A stretch of DNA of 64,000 nucleotides from Methanothrix sp. GTDB lineage: Archaea; Halobacteriota; Methanosarcinia; Methanotrichales; Methanotrichaceae. The notes beneath the pieces were generated by a model. It did not search any database and was not told where the DNA came from. It saw only the letters and a list, made by a program, of their open reading frames with translations. Both the position numbers and the translations under genes were made by a program. Every line of letters begins with the position of its first letter. The first letter of the stretch is position 1. The stretch spans positions 1 to 64,000 of the forward strand of contig JAPKXZ010000074.1 in NCBI GenBank assembly GCA_026394555.1, written 5' to 3'. Below are positions 37,300 to 47,023 of the stretch, piece after piece.

Positions 37300-37986
37300 A
37301 TGGGAACAGTCATCGCAATCAATGGAAGTCCGCGGAAATCGTGGAATACTGCAACGTTGCTAGAATATGCACTCAAAGGCGCTGAATCTGCAGGAGCAAA
37401 AACTGGGTTGGTTCACCTCTACGATCTGGACTACAAGGGATGCACTAGCTGCTTTTCCTGCAAGCTCAAAGACGGGAAGAGCTACGGAAAATGCGCCATG
37501 AAGGACGATCTCACCCCGGTCCTTGAAAGGATCGCCGGAGCAGACGCATTCATCCTTGGCTCTCCTGTCTACATCGGAACGGCAACGGGTGAGATGCGGT
37601 CATTCCTGGAGCGATTGGTCTTTCCGTATCTCGTTTATGACCGCGAACGTTCCACCCTTTTCCCCAAAAAGATCCCGACTGCATTCATCCATACGATGGG
37701 CGCAGATGAGAGCTCGGCAAAAGTGATGGGATTTGACGTGCCGATCCGGCTGACGGAACTTGTTCTTGGACGGATTTTTGGCTCATCTGAGACTCTTGTG
37801 GCCACTGATACTCTGCAATTTGATGATTATGCGAAATATGTTTCATCGGGGCATAACCCGGCAGAAAAGGCACGAAGACACCGTGAGGTCTTCCCGGAAG
37901 ACTGTGGGAAGGCCTACGACCTCGGCATGAGGATAGCACAGGCTGGGAGACAACAGCGCGATGAACAAGAGAGCGAATCGCATTAG
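37300..37986 (+). CDS. Second iron-sulfur flavoprotein-like FMN reductase
   Basis: A 228-residue flavodoxin-fold protein beginning VIAINGSPRKSWNTATLLEYAL. Cysteines at about 48, 51 and 54 and a further one at 65 give a CxxCxxCx10C variant of the Isf motif, with a longer last spacing than the gene at 35.7 kb. GSPVYIGTATGEMRSFLERL is the second FMN-contact loop. It stands alone. Confidence 0.85.
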   Translation: MGTVIAINGSPRKSWNTATLLEYALKGAESAGAKTGLVHLYDLDYKGCTSCFSCKLKDGKSYGKCAMKDDLTPVLERIAGADAFILGSPVYIGTATGEMRSFLERLVFPYLVYDRERSTLFPKKIPTAFIHTMGADESSAKVMGFDVPIRLTELVLGRIFGSSETLVATDTLQFDDYAKYVSSGHNPAEKARRHREVFPEDCGKAYDLGMRIAQAGRQQRDEQESESH

Positions 37987-38078
37987 CTGTGCTGCTGCAT
38001 TAAGGGGTGGCGACATTGAAAATCACTATCTTTGAACCACCTTTTTTGACCAAACACCCCTATTGCAGCAGAACTTAC

Positions 38079-38687
38079 TTACTTAGCACCCTTCGCGGGG
38101 GCATGCACAGATGATGCAGATGATGCCGCTTCAGCTTGCAGCCTCTTTTTATGGGCCCAAGAGGAATAAGCTGTGGTGAAGGCAACACCTCCCAACATGA
38201 CGAGCCACCCTGCGGCGGTGAAGATCATCTCGTTCATGCCACTATGTTCGTGTCTGTATATGCTTATTCCAAGGTTTGCCAGGAACAGAACACCCCAGAC
38301 CGCGGTAATCAATCTGTTGGAATGGATGAAGGCCGGGGAATCCCAGAGTGATCTGTCGACCTCCTCCTTAGCGTACTGCATAGTGAAAGGCATGCCAAGG
38401 AGAATGGAACCCCAAGTGATAACAGCCAGGGCGACATAGGATAGAGCATTCATATTGGTTGCCACCCATACGTTTTTCATCAGGCCTACCGCTATAAGGC
38501 AAAAGACGAAGAACAGAAGAGTTCCCCATGTCAGAAGATACCTTTTCCTTAGCTGTTTGTAGCCGAGAAGAACGGTAAGGGCAGTACATATAAAAATGGC
38601 TGTTTCTAGGCTGCTCATTGTATTGCCAGCAATAAGCGCGAAGAGCAGCCAGGGAGCAAAGCTCAACAATAGCACTATAGGATTCAT
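38079..38687 (-). CDS. Multi-pass membrane protein of unknown function
   Basis: A 202-residue protein with about six hydrophobic segments, starting MNPIVLLLSFAPWLLFALIAG, and an alanine/serine/lysine-rich cytoplasmic tail (HKKRLQAEAASSASS). The layout resembles septation-protein A/IspZ-type membrane proteins, but I see no diagnostic motif. A TATA-like stretch (TATAAATATATG, 38740-38751) lies upstream. Confidence 0.7.
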   Translation of the reverse strand: MNPIVLLLSFAPWLLFALIAGNTMSSLETAIFICTALTVLLGYKQLRKRYLLTWGTLLFFVFCLIAVGLMKNVWVATNMNALSYVALAVITWGSILLGMPFTMQYAKEEVDRSLWDSPAFIHSNRLITAVWGVLFLANLGISIYRHEHSGMNEMIFTAAGWLVMLGGVAFTTAYSSWAHKKRLQAEAASSASSVHAPAKGAK

Positions 38688-38804
38688 AATAAGCCCTTTG
38701 TCATAAGTTGTGTAATGTTTCTCTAGGCAGCTTTGTTGGTATAAATATATGCTGTGTCGCAGGGATTCCTAAAACCTTCGTTTTAAAAAAACCAGCTACG
38801 AGTC

Positions 38805-39050
38805 AATCGGCTTTCGATCAGCTCCGGCGGGATGTGATCATAGAGCAGGGTCAAGTAGGCCTGCATCATTCAGGATGCCTTCGGAGGTAAATTTAGCCAG
38901 GATGGGCTGCTCAAAGGGAGCATCTTTGATCTGCAAGAGGAGCCGACCATCAGCCAGGAACTGGGAGTCTACCCTATCCAACCTGGGCACACGTTCCGAG
39001 GGTGTCTTGAGGATCTCGGCCATCCGCCCGCTGTGCTGCTCTTATTTCTA
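38805..39050 (-). pseudogene. AAA ATPase fragment related to the 6.6-7.9 kb ATPase
   Basis: The minus strand encodes EQHSGRMAEILKTPSERVPR then [19 protein letters not shown], nearly the same as residues about 232-285 of the ATPase at 6650-7909. A one-base frame change near 38860 continues the match as [16 protein letters not shown]. No Walker A or B is left. Confidence 0.82.
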
Positions 39051-39545
39051 TCGATACAGGACACCCAGCACCGAGAAAGAGACCTATGCGCATTTTATCT
39101 GTAGCAAGGCTTTGTCGCAGGTAACCGGCTTGTCGGATGGGATCGTGAACTTGATTCATTTCTTTGACAAGGGTGATGGGCGAAATCTTGAGGTGAGTCC
39201 TGCTGCACTCGTAGATGTCGCGGGAAATGATGCAGGTCAGGTCAGCGGTGCAAAAGCGAATCATGGGCAATGCTTCCTCGCGTTTGCGGGGGTGAAGACC
39301 ATCTCATAATGATATTCTCGGCCAAAGACAAAAGAGTCGTCCGCTTCGCCCTGCGTCTGTATTTCGACCTACGCCTTCTTGAATGCCATGTTAATGGCGT
39401 CGTTCCTCAAACATCCCTCGGGCCCGGTGCCCTTCCCGGCCAAGACTCTTCTTTCCACCCGGCTTTGACGGCGTCATCCGGCGGAATGCTGCGATATCGA
39501 CGGTCGATGTTCTCCCACAGAGCGCAGGTGGCGCATCAGTGCAAA
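39045..39545 (-). pseudogene. Gene debris with a SIR2-like start segment
   Basis: Immediately upstream of the ATPase fragment the minus strand gives YLRQSLATDKMRIGLFLGAG then CPVSI (about 39045-39123), which resembles the GAGxS NAD-binding start of SIR2-like defence proteins. Farther upstream, coding-like pieces such as FVFGREYHYEMVFTPANAR (about 39285-39345) and LWENIDRRYRSIPPDDAVK (about 39465-39525) appear in different frames. At least three frame changes separate them. Only the SIR2 likeness can be suggested. Confidence 0.45.
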
Positions 39546-39706
39546 TCTGCTTAAACGATTAGCGAATGGTTATCTGATTCAGTTAATCTGCCAATTATGT
39601 TCTAATTAATCAATTTTTTTGCCGAATATTTTTCATGATTTGCAAAAGCGTTTGCGGCAAAGTCCCAGCCCTCTTCCACCCTTTTTTGGGGTACTTTTGG
39701 ATTAAA

Positions 39707-39714
39707 TTAATATA
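39707..39714 (+). promoter_or_regulatory. TATA box of the MC1 gene
   Basis: TTAATATA lies about 45-50 bases ahead of the MC1 start codon, at a distance that would put transcription initiation near 39737 and leave a short leader with AGGAGG at 39746-39751. Confidence 0.5.
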
Positions 39715-39757
39715 CCGAATCAGAGAGGCTTATTCATATCCACGAAGGAGGAAAAAT

Positions 39758-40024
39758 ATGGCTGAGATGAGAAATTTCGCCCTGCGCGATGCTGAGGGAA
39801 ATGAGATTGGAGTTTTTACAGGAAAATCACCCAGACAGGCCGCTCTAAAGGCAGCCAACCGGGGCTTCACCGAGATCAAGCTGCGCGAACGCGGTACCAA
39901 GAAGGTGCATGTGTTTACAGGAGAGAGAGTGCAGGTGGACAAGCCCGCGGGTGCACCGGCCTGGATGCCTGACAAGATCTGGAAGCCAAAGGTAAAGAAG
40001 GTCGGCATCGAGAAGCTGGAATAG
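39758..40024 (+). CDS. Chromosomal protein MC1
   Basis: MC1 is a small DNA-bending chromatin protein of Methanosarcinales and haloarchaea. The 88-residue protein reads RNFALRDAEGNEIGVFTGKSPRQAALKAANRGF, with LRERGTKKVHVFTGE and PAWMPDKIWKPKVKK later, a close match to the family. The central loop is shorter than in Methanosarcina MC1. The ATG at 39758 follows AGGAGG; longer frames upstream are not needed. Confidence 0.95.
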   Translation: MAEMRNFALRDAEGNEIGVFTGKSPRQAALKAANRGFTEIKLRERGTKKVHVFTGERVQVDKPAGAPAWMPDKIWKPKVKKVGIEKLE

Positions 40025-40111
40025 GCGAAATTCGGTATCTGAAGCCTAAAGAAATGGGATGATGAGGCTAGGGTCGGCCTCATCACCGCATCCTTGCCCA
40101 ATAGCGGGAAA

Positions 40112-41284
40112 TTATCCCATCCTGGCTTTTTTCGCGTCCGTACCAGGCTTAAAGGCGCATATTGTTTCGAAATACCTCCAGCCACTCCAGCCGGTCCCAT
40201 CAGGATCATATGGATAGGCATCGTTGTTGGCTTGCACGCGCCAGTAGTAAACGGGATCTTCGTCCGGCAGGGGTCCCAATGAACCTGAGCATCTGGATCC
40301 TTTTGTCACCTTATCTGCATCAAAATCCCCCTCCATCACAGGTACGTCCACGTCGTTTTGGTAGTTGATCAACTCCAGATGGTACGTTGTGGCTGCAGAG
40401 GCTGCTGTCCAGATAAAGGTTGGCGAGTCGGAGGAGATGAGGCCCCGAGGGGCTACAGGAGTCGATTTGCCAGGAGGCACATTCATGTATCTGAAGTCCT
40501 TATAATAGCTCCAAGGCCCTTCTCCCCTGCAATTGATGGTCTGAATCCACCACCTGTAATAGGAATTCTCTTCGAGATCCTGCGAGAGGACGGGCCCAAC
40601 TGAGCAAATCTGATCCGTGATTGAGAACACATCTTCGGCATTATAGACCTCATCAAAGATGGGCACATTTGGATCGCTGGCCATGGCCACCTTTAGGCGG
40701 TACTGAGTTGCTCCGGACAGGGGCATCCATACAAAAGTCGGATTCTTGCTAGCTATGGAAGACTTAGGCGAGACAAGGGTCGCCTTGCCTGGTAAGGAAT
40801 TGCATACGGTAAATTCCATCAGTTCGCTCAACTGATAATGGCCGATGTTCCGGCATAATATGCTCCAGGTATAGACTCCGGAAGCTAGGCTTTTGCTGGG
40901 GGTTTTAGAGTATATCGTTTTAGCTGGCAAGGCATTATACAATTGCTTTATGACGACATTATTGTGATCATCCCTCACCTCCAGGCAGTAGCTCCGGCTT
41001 GCATCCACACCCCTCCAGATGTAGGTTAGCCTACCGGTATTCTGGATTCCTGAAGGCGACACAAGTTCTGGTGCTTCAAGATCCTGACGGATCGATGAAG
41101 TTGATAAATCAGTCTCATCCAAGCCCGGCGAACTGGAAACATTGTCATTGCAGTTTGTGCAGTTCTCCTGTCCACTCATATTCAATGCTGTCTGGGCGAC
41201 ACATGATGCCGCCAATAGCAGCACCAGCATCCCTGCCATTGCCGCAATGGCCAGCTTCTTATGCAGTGATTCTCGTTTAATCAT
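40112..41284 (-). CDS. Secreted protein with three Ig/FN3-like repeats
   Basis: A 390-residue protein with a signal peptide (KKLAIAAMAGMLVLLLAASC) and a cysteine-containing linker (NCTNCND). Three repeats of about 95 residues follow, each with a proline-rich start (LVSPSGI, LVSPKSSI, PVAPRGLI), a TFxW strand (TYIWRG, TFVWMP, TFIWTA) and a YYWRV-like strand (YTWSIL, YYRWWI, YYWRVQ), a fibronectin-III-like pattern. Probably an envelope or extracellular protein; binding partner unknown. Confidence 0.75.
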   Translation of the reverse strand: MIKRESLHKKLAIAAMAGMLVLLLAASCVAQTALNMSGQENCTNCNDNVSSSPGLDETDLSTSSIRQDLEAPELVSPSGIQNTGRLTYIWRGVDASRSYCLEVRDDHNNVVIKQLYNALPAKTIYSKTPSKSLASGVYTWSILCRNIGHYQLSELMEFTVCNSLPGKATLVSPKSSIASKNPTFVWMPLSGATQYRLKVAMASDPNVPIFDEVYNAEDVFSITDQICSVGPVLSQDLEENSYYRWWIQTINCRGEGPWSYYKDFRYMNVPPGKSTPVAPRGLISSDSPTFIWTAASAATTYHLELINYQNDVDVPVMEGDFDADKVTKGSRCSGSLGPLPDEDPVYYWRVQANNDAYPYDPDGTGWSGWRYFETICAFKPGTDAKKARMG

Positions 41285-41524
41285 GAGACCATCTCTTTTA
41301 TTGTGAAGTAATTTGTAGACAGGTAATATATATTTTTTTCTTAAAGAATTATAATTCGTTGAAACCGGTGTACCAAAAAAGGATCATATCATCGTATAAA
41401 TATTATCAGTAAAACAATTTTATTTTCGCAGACTGAACAGCAAAATCGCTCCCAAAGGGTCGGGATAGCTCATAAGTAATTAAAAAAAGACGAAACAAAG
41501 GCCGTTAGAATAACAGCCCGTGCT

Positions 41525-42829
41525 CTAGGGCACCAGCCGCCTTCGGTCACGCGGGAAGAGTACCGCATCGCGGATATTCTCCAATTTAAGCATGGTCATG
41601 ACCAAACGGGAGAGGCCCAGCCCCCAGCCGGCATGAGGCGGCATGCCGTAGCGGAAAGCATTCAGGTAGAACTCGAATCCATCCGGGTCCAAGCCTTTGC
41701 CTTTTATGCGCTCGACAAGCTGGCTATAGTCGTGCACTCTTTGCGCTCCACTGGCCAGCTCCATGCGCGGATGCATGAGGTCAAAACCCCGGCAAACCTC
41801 GGGCCGGTCCTCATAAGGCAAGGTGTAGTAGGGCTTTATGGAGGACGGCCAGTCGGTTAAGAAGTAGTGCTCGCCGATAGTTTCACCAAGGAACCTCTCA
41901 GTTTCTGTATCCAGATCATCACCCCACTGCATCTTGACGCCGGCCTTCTCTGCCGCCAGCTCCAGCGCCTCAGAATAGGTGATTCTCTTAAAGGGAAGCT
42001 TGGGGACTTGCAGGTCCAGGCCCAATACCTCCAACTGGTAGCGGCAGTTCTCGGCCACATACCTGTAAGCCCCGGCCACTGCCTCCTCTAAAATCTCCAT
42101 AACGTCCTTGTCATCGACAAAGCTAAACTCAATATCGATGGAGATGGCCTCATTGAGGTGACGACGGGTGTCATGCTCCTCTGCCCGGAAGATGGGACCT
42201 ATCTCAAAAACCCGGTCCATGCCCGCACTCATGAGCATCTGTTTGTAGAGCTGCGGACTCTGATTAAGGAAAGCCTCTTTCTCGAAGTAGCTGATGGGGA
42301 AGAGATCCGTCCCTCCCTCCGTGGCCGCAGCCACAATCTTGGGAGTGAAGACTTCGGTTACTCCTTTTTGGTAAAAGTAGCTTCTCAGACTCTGCAAAAC
42401 CGCGCTCTCGATCTCGAAAGCAGCCAGAACAGAGGGCCTTCTGATGTCCATGAACCTGGCATCAAGACGTGTGTCCAGCTCGCACTCCACCTTCTCCGTG
42501 GGGTCCAGGGGCAAAGGCACCTGAGCTGCATTCAACACCTGAATTTCCGTGGGAAGGATCTCATATCCGCGAGGAGCTTTCGCCTCTGCCTTGACATTTC
42601 CTCGTACCATTACCACGCTCTCCCTGCTGATGGAGCGCGCGCTCTTGAACATCTCTTTTCCCAGCAGCTTCTTGACCAAAGTCACCTGAGCCAGTCCTTT
42701 TCTGTCCCGCAGTACCAGGAAGGCTATGCCCCCCAGGTCGCGCATCTCGTGGGCAAAGCCGGTTAAAATAACCTCTTTGCCATCCAATTCTGCGTTAATA
42801 TCGCCGGAATAATGAGTTCTAAGGATCAA
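41525..42829 (-). CDS. aspS: Aspartyl-tRNA synthetase (archaeal type)
   Basis: A 434-residue class IIb synthetase: N-terminal OB-fold anticodon-binding domain ([22 protein letters not shown]), motif 2 [15 protein letters not shown] and motif 3 [14 protein letters not shown] at the C-terminus. It is the shorter archaeal/eukaryal kind without the bacterial insertion domain. Such enzymes are often non-discriminating and also charge tRNA-Asn; whether this one is depends on residues and on the presence of AsnRS elsewhere. Confidence 0.96.
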   Translation of the reverse strand: MILRTHYSGDINAELDGKEVILTGFAHEMRDLGGIAFLVLRDRKGLAQVTLVKKLLGKEMFKSARSISRESVVMVRGNVKAEAKAPRGYEILPTEIQVLNAAQVPLPLDPTEKVECELDTRLDARFMDIRRPSVLAAFEIESAVLQSLRSYFYQKGVTEVFTPKIVAAATEGGTDLFPISYFEKEAFLNQSPQLYKQMLMSAGMDRVFEIGPIFRAEEHDTRRHLNEAISIDIEFSFVDDKDVMEILEEAVAGAYRYVAENCRYQLEVLGLDLQVPKLPFKRITYSEALELAAEKAGVKMQWGDDLDTETERFLGETIGEHYFLTDWPSSIKPYYTLPYEDRPEVCRGFDLMHPRMELASGAQRVHDYSQLVERIKGKGLDPDGFEFYLNAFRYGMPPHAGWGLGLSRLVMTMLKLENIRDAVLFPRDRRRLVP

Positions 42830-42941
42830 GTCGTCTCACGTCAGCGAGATTGGATTCATGATATAAAAACCGTCTGGATAAGATAAAGACAAATAAGATG
42901 AGTGGCTACATTTCTTAAGTTGTTTATCAGGGTTTATAGAT

Positions 42942-43151
42942 ATGGCATTATCCTTGCAGGGTTTCCTGGGCCAGAAGGAATTCTGGATTTTTCTCTTCAT
43001 CTTAGGGTGGGTGCTGCTCAACTGGCCCTTAATTGAACTGACCAGCGGCTACGTTATATTGGGTACGCCTGCCATCTTGATTTATATTGCCTCGATCTGG
43101 CTATTTTTCATCCTGGCTCTGTATCTCTTCGATCGGGGGAATTTTGATTGA
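42942..43151 (+). CDS. Small two-helix membrane protein upstream of symporter
   Basis: A 69-residue protein with two hydrophobic segments (FLFILGWVLLNWPLIEL and ILIYIASIWLFFILALYL) and a short acidic tail. Its TGA overlaps the TTG start of the following symporter by four bases, so the two are translated together. Similar small partners precede acetate/solute symporters in bacteria, but it is not clearly of that family. Confidence 0.7.
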   Translation: MALSLQGFLGQKEFWIFLFILGWVLLNWPLIELTSGYVILGTPAILIYIASIWLFFILALYLFDRGNFD

Positions 43152-46100
43152 TTGGACAGAATGTCGCCCTGGTCGTAATGGTCCTTTACCTGCTGCTGCT
43201 CTTTGGCATCGCCAGGTATGCCGACCGCCAAAAACACTTAGGAAAGAGCATCGTGGCCAATCCCTATGTTTATGCTCTCTCTCTATGCGTATACGTCTCG
43301 GCATGGACCTTCTATGGTTCCATCGGAAGGGCGGCATCCACTGGTCTCGAGTTCTTGCCTATCTACCTGGGACCCGTCTTGGCCATGACTGCTGGCTGGA
43401 TAATAATCCGAAAGATGATTCGCGTCTCAAAAGAACACAGGCTCACATCCATCAGTGACTTTATCAGCTTTCGCTATGGGCGAAGCTACGCCATAGGTGC
43501 CGTGGTGGCAGCATTGAGCTTGATCATGGTAACGCCTTATGTGGCATTGCAGCTCATTGCCATCTCCACATCTCTCGATATATTGAGCGGCTCGAACATC
43601 ATATTACTGGGATTTAATGTGGAAAGCAAAATGGTAGTGGCCGTTCTCCTGGGGGCCTTTGCCGTAATATTCGGGGCACGCCATCTCGATCCTATGGAGC
43701 GCCATGAGGGCCTTATCGCTGTGGTGGCCTTTGAATCTCTGGTGAAGATCGTGGCCTTTCTTCTCGTGGGACTTTATGTCACCTATGGCGTCTTTTCAGG
43801 ATACGGAGATATTATGAGCCGGACGATCGACCTGGCCTCAAACAACCAGACATATGAGACACTCATGGATGTCGAGCCGACGCTCTGGTTCACTTTAACT
43901 TTAGTATCCTTCTTTGCCATTCTTTTTTTGCCCAGGCAGTTTCATGTCATGGTGGTGGAAAACTCCGATGAGTTGCATCTCAAGAAGGCCATGTGGCTCT
44001 TTCCCCTTTATCTTTTATTGATCAATATATTCGTTCCCGCTATTGCCTGGGGTGGGGTGCTCCTGAATACTCCGGGCCTGAAGGATGCCTTCGTAATAAC
44101 CATACCTTACACGACTGGCCAGGATGCTCTCTCGCTCTTCGTGTTCATAGGAGGTACTTCAGCAGCCACGGCCATGATTCTGGTTGAATCCGTCGCCGTG
44201 GGCACAATGCTGCTCAACGATCTGGAGATGCCTTATATTTTGAGCCATATAAAGAAGGACAAAAACCTGGCCAATACGCTTCTCAATACCAGAAGGCTGA
44301 ACATACTTCTGGTCGTGCTCTTAGGATATCTCTACTCACGTGCTGTGGCTTACCAGACACTGGCAGATATTGGAGTCGTCTCATTTCTCGCGGCCAGTCA
44401 ATTAGCTCCTGCCGCCTTGGGTGGCCTATACTGGAAGAAAGGCAACAGGAAAGGGGCCATGGCAGGCCTGATGTCAGGCTTTTTGCTCTGGGCCTACACC
44501 GCCCTCATTCCCACGGTTGCGAAAGGAAATGTCTGGCTGGTTGATTTAGTCCGGGATGGACCGTTCGGCATAGCTGCTCTTAGGCCCACCAATCTCTTCG
44601 GGCTTGATCAGGACATCTGGACCAACTCCGTATTCTGGACACTTCTCGTCAACTGCAGCCTGTATATCCTCGTATCTTTGGCAAGCAAGCCAAGTTTGGA
44701 TGAAGAGAGCAATGCGAATTGCTTCGTGGATGCCTTCCTGCAAGATAGAGCGCCCCACGACCAGGAGAAGGGAGCGATACACCAGGGGACGGTTGAGGAG
44801 CTGGAGGCAACGCTGGCGCACTATATCGGTGAGACGCCGGCCAGGATCGAGGTCGATGCCTACCTTGAGCTTCTCGGCACCAGCCGGGAGAAGATCGAGG
44901 CAGGACAGCTTCGGATGTTATGGGGCCAATTTGAGAAGACGCTTACCGGTTTTGTGGGATCCTCGGCCACCAGGATGATTGTGGAAGATCAGGTAACTGT
45001 GAAGCCGGTGATGGAAGCTGTCAAGGAAACCCTTCCCGCATATGATTTAGTGCGAGGAAAGATCTATGTCGTGCCTGAGATTGCCTATGAGGTCTTCACC
45101 GATCAGATCACCCATGGCGTGGAGGGACTGTGCATTACGCATGATGCCCCGGAGGAGGTGAGGCGACGCTGGGGCTTTAAAGAGACACCCATCATAAAAC
45201 TCTCCGATGAGAAAGGAAGCGATCGTTATATCTCTCCCAGAAATCTGCCACTCCTCTATGTGACCATAAAGTCATTCGTTGAGTCCAGCAAGAACAGCAT
45301 AATTCTCATAGACAGCATCGAGCAACTCATCAAAGAGAACGAGGGCAAAATCCCGCAAAGGGAGATACTCGACTATGTCTACCAGATGGAGCTCTTGAGC
45401 CATAAGTCACATTTGATACTGGCGGAAAGGCCAGATTTTGTCCATACGAGCATAACTATGAGCATAAATGAGGTCAAAGAGCTGCTTTTCTCTTTAGGCC
45501 CCCTTTCTACCTATCTCTTCCGGGCCTTCTCCGATGCATTGCTCGCAAAGCTTGTCGATGACGTGAGAAGAGAGGCAGTTATGCAGGCCAATGAGCTAAT
45601 AGCCTCCGGGGAATTCTTTGAGACAGGCAATCAGATGACGCCGCTCTCAGATGATTCCGTTGCCGCCTGCGAGCCGGATATGAAAGGCGCTCTGCAGTCC
45701 AGTATATCTCTTGATATCCCCCTGGACCAGGTGCTGACTAGGCGCAGCTTCTTTGTGGCAGTGAGAAGACTGGCCAGGATCATTAAGACATACGATCCTG
45801 CCTTCGACCTCACGGCGACACTGGCAGAGCTCATGAAGAGCTATGGACGAAGTCCCTATGAGATCTCCCTCATTCCTGGGACCACTTACATTATTGCCGA
45901 GGAAAAGCCACAAAAGAGCCTGGAGCTCTTCAGCGAACTGGTGAGTCACGGCATGGAAGGGCTGTGCTTGAGCCGCTACAATCCAAAAACCCTTAATGAA
46001 AGGTATAATGTGCCGGAAGATGCAGTTATATGGCTTACGCAAAAGAGTGAGCCGGGATATAGGACAGTGGACCCGACGAACTTCCCCCGGCTCTCCAGCA

Positions 46101-46327
46101 TGATCTCCGATTTCCTGGGCAAGGCCAGCTATCCCATCATCTTGCTGGAAGGAATGGGATATCTCATCACCCAGAGCAACTACGAAACTGTGCTCCGGTT
46201 TGTCCAGTCCCAGAGAGATGAGATCGCCCTGAAGAACGCTATAATGCTGGTGCATATCGATCCACTTTCCCTGGACACAAAGGAGCTGCATCGTTTGGGA
46301 AGCGAAATGGAGACCTTTAATAGTTAG
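43148..46327 (+). CDS. Sodium:solute symporter fused to two DUF835 domains
   Basis: A 1059-residue protein. Residues 1-510 form an SSS-family transporter of about 13 membrane helices (early HLGKSIVANPYVYALSLCVY, SDFISFRYGRSYAIGAVV, LPRQFHVMVVENSDELHLKKA). A linker follows, then two DUF835 domains (about 630-765 and 905-1050), each with a YVV/YII strand and HGxEGLCL/I segment and an ILxxExxY/IILIDSIE-like motif. This layout resembles SSS-domain sensors such as CbrA in having a cytoplasmic extension, but there is no kinase. Start is TTG at 43148, coupled to the small gene before it. Substrate unknown. Confidence 0.85.
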   Translation: MIGQNVALVVMVLYLLLLFGIARYADRQKHLGKSIVANPYVYALSLCVYVSAWTFYGSIGRAASTGLEFLPIYLGPVLAMTAGWIIIRKMIRVSKEHRLTSISDFISFRYGRSYAIGAVVAALSLIMVTPYVALQLIAISTSLDILSGSNIILLGFNVESKMVVAVLLGAFAVIFGARHLDPMERHEGLIAVVAFESLVKIVAFLLVGLYVTYGVFSGYGDIMSRTIDLASNNQTYETLMDVEPTLWFTLTLVSFFAILFLPRQFHVMVVENSDELHLKKAMWLFPLYLLLINIFVPAIAWGGVLLNTPGLKDAFVITIPYTTGQDALSLFVFIGGTSAATAMILVESVAVGTMLLNDLEMPYILSHIKKDKNLANTLLNTRRLNILLVVLLGYLYSRAVAYQTLADIGVVSFLAASQLAPAALGGLYWKKGNRKGAMAGLMSGFLLWAYTALIPTVAKGNVWLVDLVRDGPFGIAALRPTNLFGLDQDIWTNSVFWTLLVNCSLYILVSLASKPSLDEESNANCFVDAFLQDRAPHDQEKGAIHQGTVEELEATLAHYIGETPARIEVDAYLELLGTSREKIEAGQLRMLWGQFEKTLTGFVGSSATRMIVEDQVTVKPVMEAVKETLPAYDLVRGKIYVVPEIAYEVFTDQITHGVEGLCITHDAPEEVRRRWGFKETPIIKLSDEKGSDRYISPRNLPLLYVTIKSFVESSKNSIILIDSIEQLIKENEGKIPQREILDYVYQMELLSHKSHLILAERPDFVHTSITMSINEVKELLFSLGPLSTYLFRAFSDALLAKLVDDVRREAVMQANELIASGEFFETGNQMTPLSDDSVAACEPDMKGALQSSISLDIPLDQVLTRRSFFVAVRRLARIIKTYDPAFDLTATLAELMKSYGRSPYEISLIPGTTYIIAEEKPQKSLELFSELVSHGMEGLCLSRYNPKTLNERYNVPEDAVIWLTQKSEPGYRTVDPTNFPRLSSMISDFLGKASYPIILLEGMGYLITQSNYETVLRFVQSQRDEIALKNAIMLVHIDPLSLDTKELHRLGSEMETFNS

Positions 46328-46346
46328 CGTGCCCTAATTTGATGCT

Positions 46347-46589
46347 ATGAGCGATGCAGGACTTATATTATTATTCATAGTCTTAGTCTTTGGCGCATTC
46401 TTGATCGTGAGATCCCTCAAGAATTTCGTGGTTAATGCCATAATGGGCCTGGTGATACTCATTCTTGCCAATGCCGTAGCGAGTCTGGACATTGGCTATA
46501 GCTGGCTGGTGATCTTGATCTGCGGTATCGGCGGAGTCTTGGGCGCATTCCTGGTGATACTGCTCCATTTCCTAGGCTTTGGATTTTAA
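46347..46589 (+). CDS. BofA-like small membrane protein
   Basis: An 80-residue protein with two to three hydrophobic helices and the LKNFVVNAIMGLVILILAN stretch typical of the SigmaK-factor processing regulator BofA family (PF07441-type), which occurs in methanogens that have no sporulation. Its role there is unknown. It overlaps the 3' end of the next, convergent gene by four bases. Confidence 0.8.
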   Translation: MSDAGLILLFIVLVFGAFLIVRSLKNFVVNAIMGLVILILANAVASLDIGYSWLVILICGIGGVLGAFLVILLHFLGFGF

Positions 46590-46873
46590 AGAGAATCCAA
46601 TTTTTCATCCTTCGCTAAAACGCTCTCGAGATCATCATTTATTGCAGAATTAATATTATTGAGATTATGCAGCAGCTCATGACCGGAAGACGTGGTCTTG
46701 TATAGCCGTTCTTCTTTTACCAGATACCCGTGCGAAGTTAACCATTCGAGGTATAATCCTGCATTTTTAAAATTAAGGTTTACCTGGTAGACTATTTTGG
46801 TCTTGCTTGAGCCATCCGTTTTGCAGATATTGAGAATACAGCCAAGTATCTCCAGCTTATTTCTTCGCGTCAT
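46586..46873 (-). CDS. Winged-helix DNA-binding protein (ArnR1-like)
   Basis: A 95-residue protein beginning RRNKLEILGCILNICK, with the order KTKIVYQVNLNFKNAGLYLEWL and GYLVKEERLYKTTSSGHELL, the usual pattern of small archaeal winged-helix regulators. It is likely a transcription factor; target unknown. Confidence 0.85.
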   Translation of the reverse strand: MTRRNKLEILGCILNICKTDGSSKTKIVYQVNLNFKNAGLYLEWLTSHGYLVKEERLYKTTSSGHELLHNLNNINSAINDDLESVLAKDEKLDSL

Positions 46874-47003
46874 CTCCTATTTCCCCACTGTTTGTCGGCC
46901 TCCGTTAACTATATCATATTAGATACTGATAAAACTTTCGTAACTTTAATATTATGTATTTTTCGGCAAAAAATGTATATAATTATAAGAATGATTGTTA
47001 CTT

Positions 47004-47020
47004 AAAAAAAAAAATAAAAA
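47004..47020 (-). terminator. Oligo-T terminator after the MarR-like gene
   Basis: On the minus strand 17 positions downstream of the stop at 47024 read almost only T (11 T in a row after five), a classic archaeal termination signal. Confidence 0.6.
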
Positions 47021-47023
47021 GGA

